Assembly (NCBI GenBank): GCA_963732925.1
Contig: CAVTBJ010000010.1
Span: forward strand, 1-64,000
Length of the DNA: 64,000 bases
DNA from: DASZRZ01 sp963732925
GTDB lineage: Bacteria > Acidobacteriota > Terriglobia > Terriglobales > Acidobacteriaceae
Direction of reading: 5' to 3'
The translations under genes and the position numbers were made by a program. Positions 37,112 to 45,890 of this stretch are shown in pieces. A model generated the notes under the pieces. The model was not told the DNA's origin, did not search any database, and saw nothing but the letters and a program-made list of their open reading frames with translations. Position 1 is the stretch's first letter, and every line of letters starts with the position of its first letter.

Positions 37112-37128
37112 TTGGCATGGCGCTTGCA
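37112..37128 (+). promoter_or_regulatory. sigma54 (-24/-12) promoter
   Basis: TTGGCATGGCGCTTGCA: the GG (37114-37115) and GC (37126-37127) doublets have the exact sigma54 spacing, and the flanks match TGGCA / TTGCA. The predicted transcription start is near 37139, about 40 bp before the FecR-domain gene. Confidence 0.8.
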
Positions 37129-37177
37129 TTGACTTAAGCATGGCACCTCCTCTGGGAGGGGCCCGAGGTGATGGGCC

Positions 37178-39460
37178 ATGAAGACACGATGGGCAGCAGT
37201 TCTGGGAGTAGTGGGAACGGTGATATTGGGGATGGCCGGGGCAGCGCAGGCCCAGGTGGACGTTGCGCCAGGAGTGGCGCGCATCAGCCTGATTCACGGC
37301 GAGGTATCCACGCAGCGCGGGGACACGGGCGACTGGGCGGCGGCGGCATTGAATGCTCCCGTAGTCAGCGGTGACAAGGTTTCCACCGGAGAGGCTTCGC
37401 GGGCTGAGGTGCAACTGGATTACGCCAATATTCTGCGCCTCACGGATAACTCGCAGGCAACGATTGCGGGCTTGAGCAACAGCGACATCCAGGTGCAGGT
37501 GGGACAGGGCACGGTCGCCTACGCTGTATTTAAGAACACGGAAGCGACGGCGGAAATCGATACGCCGAATGCCGCAGTGCATCCGGTGCGCGGCGAGGGA
37601 CTCTATCGGATTGCGATTTTGCCGAATGGCGACACGGAGGTGATCGTTCGCCAGGGTGAAGCGGACGTCTCCACGCCCCAGGGCAGCACGCCGGTGCAAA
37701 AGGGGCAGATGATCACGGTGCGCGGCTCAGGGGACGGGACTGAGTACCAGATTGCCGACGCGCCCGCCAAGGACAACTGGGACAACTGGAACCGCGAGCG
37801 GGACGACGTGATCCGCAACGCGCAGGCGTGGAGCCATACCGACCGTTACTACACGGGGGCGCAGGACCTGGACGCGTACGGCCGCTGGACGACGGTTCCC
37901 GATTACGGCGCGGTGTGGATTCCAGCAGTGAATGCGGGATGGGTTCCCTATCGGGCCGGACGCTGGGTGTGGGAGCCATACTGGGGCTGGACCTGGGTTT
38001 CCTATGAGCCCTGGGGCTGGGCGCCCTATCACTACGGCCGATGGTTTGTTTATGGCGGTTCGTGGGCATGGTGGCCGGGGCCGAACTATGGCTACGGACG
38101 TCCCTACCGGCCGATCTGGGCACCGGCGTACGTATCCTTCTTTGGTTTCGGCGGCGGCGTGGGAGTGTCGGTAGGGTTTGGGTTTGGCTCGGTAGGCTGG
38201 CTGCCGATCGGGCCGGGCGATTATTGCTATCCCTGGTGGGGTGGATACCGCAGCCGCTTTACGGTACTGAACGTCGGCATTTATGACGGGCGCAGGTATG
38301 GCGGGTATGGCCCGCTGCGTCCGGGGAGCCGCTACTCCAATATCCGGCTGCTGGCCACGAACGAACACTATCGCGGTTACATATCCACGGTGGAAGCCAA
38401 CCGCTTCGGAACCGGGGGGGCGCGGCCCCGGGGTCTGGACCCTCGCGAGTTCCAGCGCGGGCGGATGGTGGCGGGAAATATTCCGGTAGTGCCGAGCCGG
38501 GAGAGCCTGCGAGTTTCTAATCGAGCAGCCAATCCGGGCACGATCCACGGGAACGCTTCGCAGCGTTATTTCGGCCATGAACCGGTGGCACGGCGGGAGA
38601 CGTTCCAGCGGGAGGCAGCGCAGGTGCAGAGCGACATCCAGCGCAACAGCCGCTTTTCTCCGATCCGCGCGGAAGCGGGCGCAGCGGTTCATGGAAATGC
38701 GAGTGTTCGGGCTCCCGGCAACGAGCGCGGGCCGCAGATGCAGTCGCATTCAGCGGGCGGAGCGCAGGTGAATCACAACGCGAACCCGGCAGCGGCCAAC
38801 CAGGGCTGGCGGCACTTTGGAGGAAACCAACGCGGGGCTGGAAGTCCGGCAAGCGCGCAGGGCTCGCCGGCGATGCGGAACAACAGCACGGGGCCGGCTC
38901 ACAGTGCGGGGCCGCAGAATGCGCGTCCCGCCGACCAGGGATGGCGTCGGTTCTCGCGACCGGCAGCGGGCGGGGGCGGGCAGCCGAATACTCGTGTCCG
39001 TTCCACTCCGGAGGTGAGAAACAATGCGTCGCCCGGCAACAGCGTGGAGCGATCCACCAGCAGCCGGGGCGGGGCGGCTCAGGACCGCTCCTCAGGCAAC
39101 TGGCGGCAATTCACACCGCAGCGGGGTTCCGAGGCGTCGCGTGGAGGTCCGCAAGGACGGCCGGACTACAGCTCCCGGGAATCTTCGCCCGGGGCGAGAA
39201 TGAATTCCGGGGAGCGTAGCGCGCCCTCGGGAAGCTATTCGCGGCCACCGCTAGACATGAGGCAGCCGGTGGTGCGTTCCGCGCCTTCGCGCGGAGAATC
39301 CCCGGGTGGCGGACCGTCCTACAGCCGGGGTGGTGGCGGTGGTTCGTACAGCAGGGGCGGTGGTGGCGGGGCTCCCAGCCGTGGCGGTGGCGGTGGCGGC
39401 GGCGGCGGTTCCCACGGTCGAAGCGGAGGCGGAGGAAGAAGTGGCGGAGGCCGCCGCTAG
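37178..39460 (+). CDS. secreted FecR-domain protein with Trp/Tyr-rich (DUF6600-like) region and Gly-rich tail
   Basis: 760 residues. Signal peptide (WAAVLGVVGTVILGMAGAAQA); FecR domain about 35-190 (ISLIHGEVSTQRGDTGDWAA, DTPNAAVHPVRGEGLYRIAI). Then a Trp/Tyr/Pro-rich repeat region about 220-370 (YGAVWIPAVNAGWVPYRAGR, EPWGWAPYHYGRW) of the DUF6600 kind. A disordered Asn/Arg/Ser/Gly tail ends in runs of Gly with SYSRGGGGG. Unlike FecR anti-sigma regulators it has no cytoplasmic part, so it is probably a surface or matrix protein. The upstream sigma54 promoter and enhancer-like site place it under the adjacent two-component system. Confidence 0.85.
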   Translation: MKTRWAAVLGVVGTVILGMAGAAQAQVDVAPGVARISLIHGEVSTQRGDTGDWAAAALNAPVVSGDKVSTGEASRAEVQLDYANILRLTDNSQATIAGLSNSDIQVQVGQGTVAYAVFKNTEATAEIDTPNAAVHPVRGEGLYRIAILPNGDTEVIVRQGEADVSTPQGSTPVQKGQMITVRGSGDGTEYQIADAPAKDNWDNWNRERDDVIRNAQAWSHTDRYYTGAQDLDAYGRWTTVPDYGAVWIPAVNAGWVPYRAGRWVWEPYWGWTWVSYEPWGWAPYHYGRWFVYGGSWAWWPGPNYGYGRPYRPIWAPAYVSFFGFGGGVGVSVGFGFGSVGWLPIGPGDYCYPWWGGYRSRFTVLNVGIYDGRRYGGYGPLRPGSRYSNIRLLATNEHYRGYISTVEANRFGTGGARPRGLDPREFQRGRMVAGNIPVVPSRESLRVSNRAANPGTIHGNASQRYFGHEPVARRETFQREAAQVQSDIQRNSRFSPIRAEAGAAVHGNASVRAPGNERGPQMQSHSAGGAQVNHNANPAAANQGWRHFGGNQRGAGSPASAQGSPAMRNNSTGPAHSAGPQNARPADQGWRRFSRPAAGGGGQPNTRVRSTPEVRNNASPGNSVERSTSSRGGAAQDRSSGNWRQFTPQRGSEASRGGPQGRPDYSSRESSPGARMNSGERSAPSGSYSRPPLDMRQPVVRSAPSRGESPGGGPSYSRGGGGGSYSRGGGGGAPSRGGGGGGGGGSHGRSGGGGRSGGGRR

Positions 39461-39859
39461 CCTAGCTGGATTCGCTCTGCTGGCGGAACCCGTGCCTCAG
39501 CGTTCCGCCAGCGAAATTCTGATATGCATGTTTTGCTCACCGGCTCACTGAACGCAGGTCTGCCGGGCAACGGAGAACGACCCCACTCAAGCCGAAATGC
39601 GGGCTGGAATGGGGCACCCGACGATAGGACTCCAGAGGCCGCTCCCCTTACGCGCGGATAATTGCAGCTTGCCGGGCAACAAGCCCTTCCACACTGGTAA
39701 CAAACTCTTCAGCAGGTTCCCACGGCGGTACAATTAAGTCGTAGACGAAAGCACGAAAGAATTTCTGGCTTCCCGACCGTTGCCTTCGGGCAGGAGCCCG
39801 TCCTTCATAATCGGCGTGACCTCTTCAGGTTTTACGCTCTCTCAAAGGAGTCAGTTGCC
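39461..39859. other. 399-bp gap with a type E hairpin (39581-39620)
   Basis: No gene seen. CCCCACTCAAGCCGAAATGC then GGGCTGGAATGGGGCACCCG is a decayed type E hairpin with the shared GGGGCACCCG end. The rest is likely the 3' region of the FecR gene and the promoter region of the AsmA gene. Confidence 0.5.
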
Positions 39860-41770
39860 ATGCGAAAGAAAGTGCTGATCGCAGGTGCGGCGCTGGTGGT
39901 TGTGGTTGTCGTGTTGGCGGTGACGCTGGTTTTCTTTCTGGACGCGAACCGGTTCCGCCCGCAGATCCAGGCGACTCTGGAGCAGGGGCTGCATCGAAAC
40001 GTGGTGCTGGGCGACCTGCAACTGCACCTGTTTCCTACACGAGTGCAGGCGAGCAACGTGCAGATCGCGGAGGATCCGGCATTCGGCACACAGAAGCCGT
40101 TCATGCAACTGGACCAGCTCGATGTGGGAATCGACCTGCTGCCGTTGCTGCGGGGCAACGTAAATATCGACTCGATGGAACTGCACCGTCCGCGCATTCA
40201 ACTGATCGCGGACCGGCAGGGGCGGTGGAATTTCGCCAGCCTGGGAGGAACAGAAGCCCGGCAGCAACAGCCGGCGCAACAGGCGACGCGGAACCTTTCG
40301 CTAGATTCATTGAAGATCAGCGACGCGCAGATTTCGGTCACCGATCTGTCAAAGTCGCCGCGGCCGGACGTATATGACCATATCAATCTCACGCTGCGCG
40401 ATACGCATGTGAGTCAGTCTCCAGAGAAGATGGCGGCGACGGGGAGCCTGACGCTGGAAAACGCTCGGGTACGCGGCGTCGATCTGGGATATCCGGTCAC
40501 GCTGGACTATGACCTGCTCGACGACACGGCAGCGAACCTGATTCACGTGAACAAGCTGAACGTGAAATTAGGATCGACGCCGCTCTCGCTGACGGGCACG
40601 ATTAACACCAAGCCCACTCCGGTGGAACTCAATTTGCGGGCATCGGCCTCCAATGTTTCCATTGCCGAAGTGGCGCGGCTGGCATCGGCCATGGGATTTG
40701 CCTTTGCTCCGGGAACGGACGTAAGCGGAACGCTTTCCTCGAACGTGCAGGTGCAAGGGACCTCGGAAGCGCCGTTGCTGCATGGAACGGTGGAGGCCCG
40801 GCAAGTTCGGGCGACGGGCAAGAATATCGCCGTTCCGGTGAGCATCCCGGCGGTCGATATTGCGCTGAGCCCGAGCGAGATTCACTCCAACGACTTCAAC
40901 ATCGTGTCGGGAAAGACCACGGTGGCGATGAAGTTCGGGCTGCGCAACTACGCCTCGAATTCTCCGTTGATGGACGTGGCGCTTAAAGCGCCGAACGCGG
41001 CGCTGCCGGAACTGCTCTCCATGGCGAAAGCTTACGGCGTGACCGGGCTGGACAAGATCAGCGGCCAGGGCAACTTGAACCTCGACCTGCATGCCAGCGG
41101 TCCGGTGCAGTCGGTGAACTCGCCGGACACGCTGTTGCGCGCTCTGAATGGGAATCTGAACCTGAACTTTGCCGACGTGCGGCTGGCGGGAACCGATTTG
41201 AACTATCAGCTCGCGTCGATTGGCGGTTTTGCCAAGAGCGGGCAGAAGGACCAGGGGTTCACCAATATCTTGAAGATGACGGGGAGTATTCCGGTGAAAA
41301 ATGGGATTGCGCAGACCAACGACCTGAAGGTGCTGACGGACATCGGCAACCTGGCGGCGGTGGGCACGGCCGACCTGGTTCACCAGGCGCTGGATATGGA
41401 CGTGACCGCGGTGATCTCCAAGGCTGTGAGCCAGCAGGTGGGGAGCACGGGGGTGGGAGGCTACCTGAACACGGTTCTAGCCAACAGCAATGGCGAACTG
41501 GTGATCCCGGTGATCGTTACGGGAACCTTCGATCACCCGAGGATCGTTCCCGACGCCAAGAAGATGGCGCAAATGAAGCTGAAGGGGATTCTGCCCAGCT
41601 TTAATAATCCTTCGGCGGGCGCGGCGGACTTATTAAAGGGCTTACTGGGCAACAAGTCAGGTACCCAGACGCCCGCTGGAAGCCAGACGCCGCCGGCGCA
41701 GAACCCGGCGGACCAGGTGCGGGGCATCCTGGGAGGCATCCTGGGCCAGAGGAAGAAGCCGGCGCAGTAA
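39860..41770 (+). CDS. AsmA family protein
   Basis: 636 residues, ATG preceded by AAAGGAG. One N-terminal membrane anchor (LIAGAALVVVVVVLAVTLVF) and then the AsmA N-domain: RFRPQIQATLEQGLHRNVVL, GDLQLHLFPTRVQASNVQIA. The C-terminal AsmA_2-type domain includes ISGQGNLNLDLHASG and FDHPRIVPDAKKMAQMK. AsmA proteins are bridge-like, periplasm-spanning proteins linked to phospholipid transport and outer-membrane homeostasis. The tail is Gln/Pro/Ala-rich. Monocistronic by spacing. Confidence 0.9.
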   Translation: MRKKVLIAGAALVVVVVVLAVTLVFFLDANRFRPQIQATLEQGLHRNVVLGDLQLHLFPTRVQASNVQIAEDPAFGTQKPFMQLDQLDVGIDLLPLLRGNVNIDSMELHRPRIQLIADRQGRWNFASLGGTEARQQQPAQQATRNLSLDSLKISDAQISVTDLSKSPRPDVYDHINLTLRDTHVSQSPEKMAATGSLTLENARVRGVDLGYPVTLDYDLLDDTAANLIHVNKLNVKLGSTPLSLTGTINTKPTPVELNLRASASNVSIAEVARLASAMGFAFAPGTDVSGTLSSNVQVQGTSEAPLLHGTVEARQVRATGKNIAVPVSIPAVDIALSPSEIHSNDFNIVSGKTTVAMKFGLRNYASNSPLMDVALKAPNAALPELLSMAKAYGVTGLDKISGQGNLNLDLHASGPVQSVNSPDTLLRALNGNLNLNFADVRLAGTDLNYQLASIGGFAKSGQKDQGFTNILKMTGSIPVKNGIAQTNDLKVLTDIGNLAAVGTADLVHQALDMDVTAVISKAVSQQVGSTGVGGYLNTVLANSNGELVIPVIVTGTFDHPRIVPDAKKMAQMKLKGILPSFNNPSAGAADLLKGLLGNKSGTQTPAGSQTPPAQNPADQVRGILGGILGQRKKPAQ

Positions 41771-41934
41771 GAGAGCACGGGGAGGTTCCGCTCTAAAGTC
41801 CTTCCCTAAAGTAAGGTCGAAATTGCGGACGGGTTGCTTGAAAATGGTCTGGTTCCAGCACGGATGCTTCCGGCGGAGGCCGGTTGGGCGCGCGGACAGG
41901 CCGCCGCCCAGGAACTGTGGATCGGAGTGTCCGG

Positions 41935-42804
41935 ATGCAACCGCCGCAGCCATCTCAGCCATCGGGTTCGGTTTCACGGGCTCGCGGCAACCGGGTCTTT
42001 TTGCAAATTCCCGTCGAGGTTTATGGAACCGAGTTGAGCGGAATGCACTTCCTGGAGAAGTGCATCACCGACTCGGTGAGCCGCAACGGCGCAAGCCTGG
42101 CTATTGGACGCAGCCTGGCTCCCGACCAGGAAGTATCGATCAAGCGCATCAACAACAACCGGGAAGGGCTGGCCCGCGTGGTCGGCCAGATGGGCAAGAG
42201 CGATGGGAAACTGATTTACGGCGTGGTGTTCGTTGATGCGGAAGAAGACTTCTGGGGAATCAGCTTTACGGAATCACAGGAGCCTGCGGCGGGCAAGGTG
42301 CTGCTGGAATGTTTTGCGTGCCATCGCCAGGAAGACGCCGCGCTGGACGAGATGGAACTGGCGGTGTTTATGGCGGAAGGACGCCTGCAGCGCCGATGCC
42401 GACGCTGTCGCGAGTCAACGATCTGGGGTCCCGTGCTGGTGAGCGACCCGGCCAGGCAGGAGGAGCAACCCAAGCTGAAGCTGGGCCGCGGCGGGGCCAA
42501 TCCAGAGGAGCGACGGCAAAACCGGCGTATGCCGATGCTCAGAGTGGCCTGCATCCGGCGTCAGTCGCGGCTGGACGTGGTGGAGACCATCGACGTTTCG
42601 CGTACCGGGTTTCGCTTTCGCAGCCGCCTCTCCTACGATCTGGATGCCTGGATCGAGACCTCCGTGCCCTATATCAAGGATGGCGTCAATATCTTTACCC
42701 CCGCGCGCATTGCCTGGGTTCGGGCAGCGAACGACTTTAAGGAATACGGGGTGGAATACCGAGGCACGCAATCGAGGCCAGCGGGCTCCCTGTGGGAGCC
42801 TTAA
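41935..42804 (+). CDS. tandem PilZ-domain protein with a central Cys4 zinc site
   Basis: 289 residues from ATG 41935 (GGAG nine bases before); an upstream TTG at 41884 would add 17 residues. The first PilZ-like domain covers about 15-115 (NRVFLQIPVEVYG, DSVSRNGASLAI). A middle segment has CFACHRQ and, about 35 residues on, CRRCRES, a likely zinc knuckle. The second PilZ domain is canonical: RRQNRRMPMLRVACI supplies RxxxR and TIDVSRTGFRFRS supplies DxSxxG, the c-di-GMP binding motifs. The first domain has weaker motifs and may not bind nucleotide. Probably cytoplasmic, a c-di-GMP effector. Confidence 0.75.
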   Translation: MQPPQPSQPSGSVSRARGNRVFLQIPVEVYGTELSGMHFLEKCITDSVSRNGASLAIGRSLAPDQEVSIKRINNNREGLARVVGQMGKSDGKLIYGVVFVDAEEDFWGISFTESQEPAAGKVLLECFACHRQEDAALDEMELAVFMAEGRLQRRCRRCRESTIWGPVLVSDPARQEEQPKLKLGRGGANPEERRQNRRMPMLRVACIRRQSRLDVVETIDVSRTGFRFRSRLSYDLDAWIETSVPYIKDGVNIFTPARIAWVRAANDFKEYGVEYRGTQSRPAGSLWEP

Positions 42805-43465
42805 GCAGCGCCGAGGGGCGGCGCGAAGCGGCCGTTCCAGCGGGCCGCATGCTCGAGTGTTTTTTGAAAGAATCATTGTGAACCGGCTAAACAGAAAGGC
42901 TCAAATCGGGTTGAAATCTTCCCCGTTATGGGCGACAGCCCCAAATGGTTTTTCAACAGCTACGGCGTGGCTGAAGCCACGCCCTTGCAAACACGGCTGA
43001 TCGCTGTCTGCACATGCTGGCGCTTCGAGCTTGCTTAGAAGTTCCCTTCCGAGAGCAGACTGCTTAAAAACCCAATCGAACTACCTCAGCGGCTAAAGCC
43101 GCCATTTAGATTCGGCCATGTACCGCAGGCCTGGAAAGGCCTGCGCCACCGGTTGCGGGCGTTTTTCGGCAACCTGACCTGCTAGAGCAGCCGTTTCGAC
43201 GACGAGACCTGGCGGGCAGTTCCGACTGTGGTTTACTGGAGACGGGAAGACGCGCATCGGCAAAAAACGGGCCGCTGCGAAGCAGCTGGCAGGTGCATCG
43301 AAGGATCAGGACGGCAGAGTACCCGTCCGCGGCTTTGGCTTTGAACTTTGAAGTTGCGAAATGCGACTTTGAATCTTGAACTTTGAGCAGGCCGGAAGGT
43401 TCCGGGCCCGCCTCGATTCCAGCATCCGATTCCACCTTAGTTCTGATTTCTCTAACGAGGGACTT
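42805..43465. other. 661-bp gap filled with hairpin repeats
   Basis: No gene seen. 42962-42988 is a type C hairpin (CGGCGTGGCTGAAGCCACGC). 43066-43152 is the second copy of the composite repeat found at 30230-30314, followed by GTTTTTCGGCAACCTG. 43331-43388 contains several CTTTGAACTTTGAA-like direct repeats just before the next gene. Confidence 0.7.
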
Positions 43466-44539
43466 ATGCCTTACCGAAACTGCAGTCGTGTAGTTCTGTT
43501 TTCGCTGTTGGCGTGGCTGTGCTGCCGCGCGGCGTGGGCAGACCAGATTGAACTGAAAGATGGCGACCGGATTACCGGCAGCATCGTCAAGAAGGAAGGC
43601 GACACGGTTACGTTCAAGAGCAAGGACTTCGGCACGGTCACGTTCAAGTGGGACGACGTGGCGACGGTGCGGACCGACGAGCCCATTACGGTGGTGTTGC
43701 CGCAAAACCGCAGCTTCAAGGCGAATCTTGCAACCCGGGACGGGCACCTGCAAATTCAGGCTTCGAGCGCCCCTCAGGATGTTCCCCTCGACCAGGTGGC
43801 AGCCTTGCGCAACGACACGGAGGAGGCGGCTTACGAGCGGCTGCAACATCCGGGTCCGCTAGATCTGTGGGAAATTACGGGAAGCGTGAATCTGGCGGGG
43901 AGCAAAGGCAACGCGGAGGCCTCGACGCTGACGACGCCGGTGAACTTTGTGCGGTCTTCGAACACCAGCCGTACTGAGGCGTACTTCACCTCGATCCGAT
44001 CGACGGGGACAGTGGGAGGAGTGAGCGGGCCAACGGCGCGCGCGGTTCGCGGCGGGTGGAGCTTCAACCGCAACCTGACGGGCAAGGTGCTGCTCAACCT
44101 GTTCAACGATTACGACTATGACCAATTCCAGGCGCTGGACCTGCGAGTGGTGCTAGGCAGCGGCCTGGGGTACCAGTTCTGGAAGGCGAAGGCGGGCAGC
44201 CTGGCGCTGGTGGCAGGCGGCGACTGGAACCGGGAGGCATTTTCAGCGACGGTGGTTCCGGGGTTCACGCGCAACTCGGCTGAAGCTTACTGGGGCGACG
44301 ACCTCAATTACAAGATGACCACGCGCACCAGCCTGATCCAGTCGTTTCGCATGTTCGACAACCTCTCGAACCTCGGGGTGTACCGGGTGAACTTTGATAC
44401 TACGGGAGTGACCCAACTGACGAAGTGGCTGAACTGGAATGTTTCGCTTAGCAACCACTACCTGAGCGATCCCGTGCCGGGGCGCAAGGGCAACGATCTG
44501 CTCTACACGACAGGGCTGGGGTTCACGCTCCGACGGTAA
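43466..44539 (+). CDS. DUF481 (YdiY-like) outer membrane beta-barrel protein
   Basis: 357 residues from ATG 43466, five bases after GAGGGA; earlier in-frame codons lack a signal. Signal peptide (VVLFSLLAWLCCRAAWADQ), then an SH3-like N-domain (ELKDGDRITGSIVKKEGDTV, GTVTFKWDDVATVRTDEP) and a DUF481 barrel (LAGSKGNAEASTLTTPVNFV; VVLGSGLGYQFWKAKAGSL). A second copy of this architecture is encoded at 50202-51287. The E. coli relative YdiY is acid-induced with no defined role. It is convergent with the PilZ gene downstream. Confidence 0.85.
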   Translation: MPYRNCSRVVLFSLLAWLCCRAAWADQIELKDGDRITGSIVKKEGDTVTFKSKDFGTVTFKWDDVATVRTDEPITVVLPQNRSFKANLATRDGHLQIQASSAPQDVPLDQVAALRNDTEEAAYERLQHPGPLDLWEITGSVNLAGSKGNAEASTLTTPVNFVRSSNTSRTEAYFTSIRSTGTVGGVSGPTARAVRGGWSFNRNLTGKVLLNLFNDYDYDQFQALDLRVVLGSGLGYQFWKAKAGSLALVAGGDWNREAFSATVVPGFTRNSAEAYWGDDLNYKMTTRTSLIQSFRMFDNLSNLGVYRVNFDTTGVTQLTKWLNWNVSLSNHYLSDPVPGRKGNDLLYTTGLGFTLRR

Positions 44540-44572
44540 GCGTGGCAGGGCGCAGGCGGCGACGAACGGGAG

Positions 44573-45445
44573 CTATTCCGCAGCGTCGTCGCGGCGGCAA
44601 CTGATGAGCTGGGCCAGGGTAACGGCGTCGCGCGAGGACATGGCGTCCTCGGGATCGGCCGCGAGTTGCCTGGCGGGCTGCTGCTGCGGGCAGGGATCGG
44701 GGGCGGTCTCCTCCGCGGGGTAGAGAGCACTTTCGTCCTGTTCGGCGCAATGTTCTCCCAGCATGGTGAACACCTGCTGCAATCTTTGCTGGTTCAGCGA
44801 AGACATGTCGGTAAAGCGAAGGCCCATACCGACCAGAGGATGCGAGGTAATGACCTGGGCTTTCGCCTGAACGCGGACTCCGGAAACGTCAATCGTGATT
44901 TCGGCGTGGGTAGCGACCGGCCAGGGAGAGCGGGTCTCCAAGTAGCAGCCAGACCTGCTGAGGTCGTAGAGCCCGGCCCAATCTGCCGCATTCGTATCAC
45001 AGTTGCGAACCTGCGCGCTGCCGCCGATGGAGACGCGTTCGTCCAGGCGGCGATCACGGGAGGGAGCGGCGGACTCCATGCGGAAGAGATTCGACTGCGG
45101 CTGGAGGCTCGCCTGCTGTAACGGGGAGGTCACTTGAGCGCGCTCGGGCGGAACGACGTCCCAGATGTAGGTTCCAGGGTCCATGCAGGAGAGTCCCACC
45201 TGCTGACCGCCACCGCTTCCGGGGGCGCTCAGCCATAGAACGCGGAAGCGCGCCTTTTCGTCGCCATACCGAACCCCGACGATCTGGCCCACGAGTCCGG
45301 AGCAATCGAGGGCACTGACGCGGGCGCCGTGCAAACTGACGTCGATAGTCAAAGCACGATGGTTAAACGGATGTCCCTGAGCGTCCATTCCATACAGCCG
45401 CACCGGGGCTACCATGGCGATCCGAGCTTCTGAACGTTGTTTCAT
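44573..45445 (-). CDS. tandem PilZ-domain protein
   Basis: 290 residues. PilZ 1 at about 1-100 starts right at the N-terminus with KQRSEARIAMVAPVRLYG (RxxxR) and has LTIDVSLHGARVSA (DxSxxG). PilZ 2 at about 130-235 has RDRRLDERVSIGGSAQVR and GLYDLSRSGCYLETRSPWPV. Both motifs are complete in each domain, so both could bind c-di-GMP. The C-terminal ~55 residues are acidic and Gln/Pro-rich. No enzyme domain, so it is an adaptor-type effector. Confidence 0.85.
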   Translation of the reverse strand: MKQRSEARIAMVAPVRLYGMDAQGHPFNHRALTIDVSLHGARVSALDCSGLVGQIVGVRYGDEKARFRVLWLSAPGSGGGQQVGLSCMDPGTYIWDVVPPERAQVTSPLQQASLQPQSNLFRMESAAPSRDRRLDERVSIGGSAQVRNCDTNAADWAGLYDLSRSGCYLETRSPWPVATHAEITIDVSGVRVQAKAQVITSHPLVGMGLRFTDMSSLNQQRLQQVFTMLGEHCAEQDESALYPAEETAPDPCPQQQPARQLAADPEDAMSSRDAVTLAQLISCRRDDAAE

Positions 45446-45890
45446 CTTTAACCTGCTCTGGGGAGCCAGACCTTCGAAGATGCCCAGTTACGCTACCAGC
45501 GCGGAAACTGGCTTCGAATCTGTAGCCACAGATTAGAGGAAATGGGGGAGAAAGCCACGATCACGTCCGTAATGCACTGTGGTAACTGCGGTTGGACCGG
45601 CCCCGGCGCGGCACCCTGTTGCAGAAACGGCAGCAATTGAGGGAAGAAGCTTCAGGCAGGCAGCAGGCGGGGCGGCAGGCGCTCCCGGCGGCAGCCCGGA
45701 ATAGCCTATCGGTGGCGGGTGAAATTGCTGCGCAGCCAACTGCGAACTTCTTCAAAGATGGGCGTGGGGCAAAATACCTCAAATTCCGGTCGTTTGCCCC
45801 CACTTACAGCCCGCTCCAGATAGCATCCGCGGGGCACAAGCATTGCCTGCTGCGGTCCGCCTGGTTACGAAGGACCGCCGCCGTCGCCGA
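45446..45890. other. 445-bp gap, nothing recognised
   Basis: Upstream region of the tandem-PilZ gene and downstream region of the porin gene. Frames open here lack family-like sequence or start signals, and none of the hairpin families is present. Confidence 0.4.
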
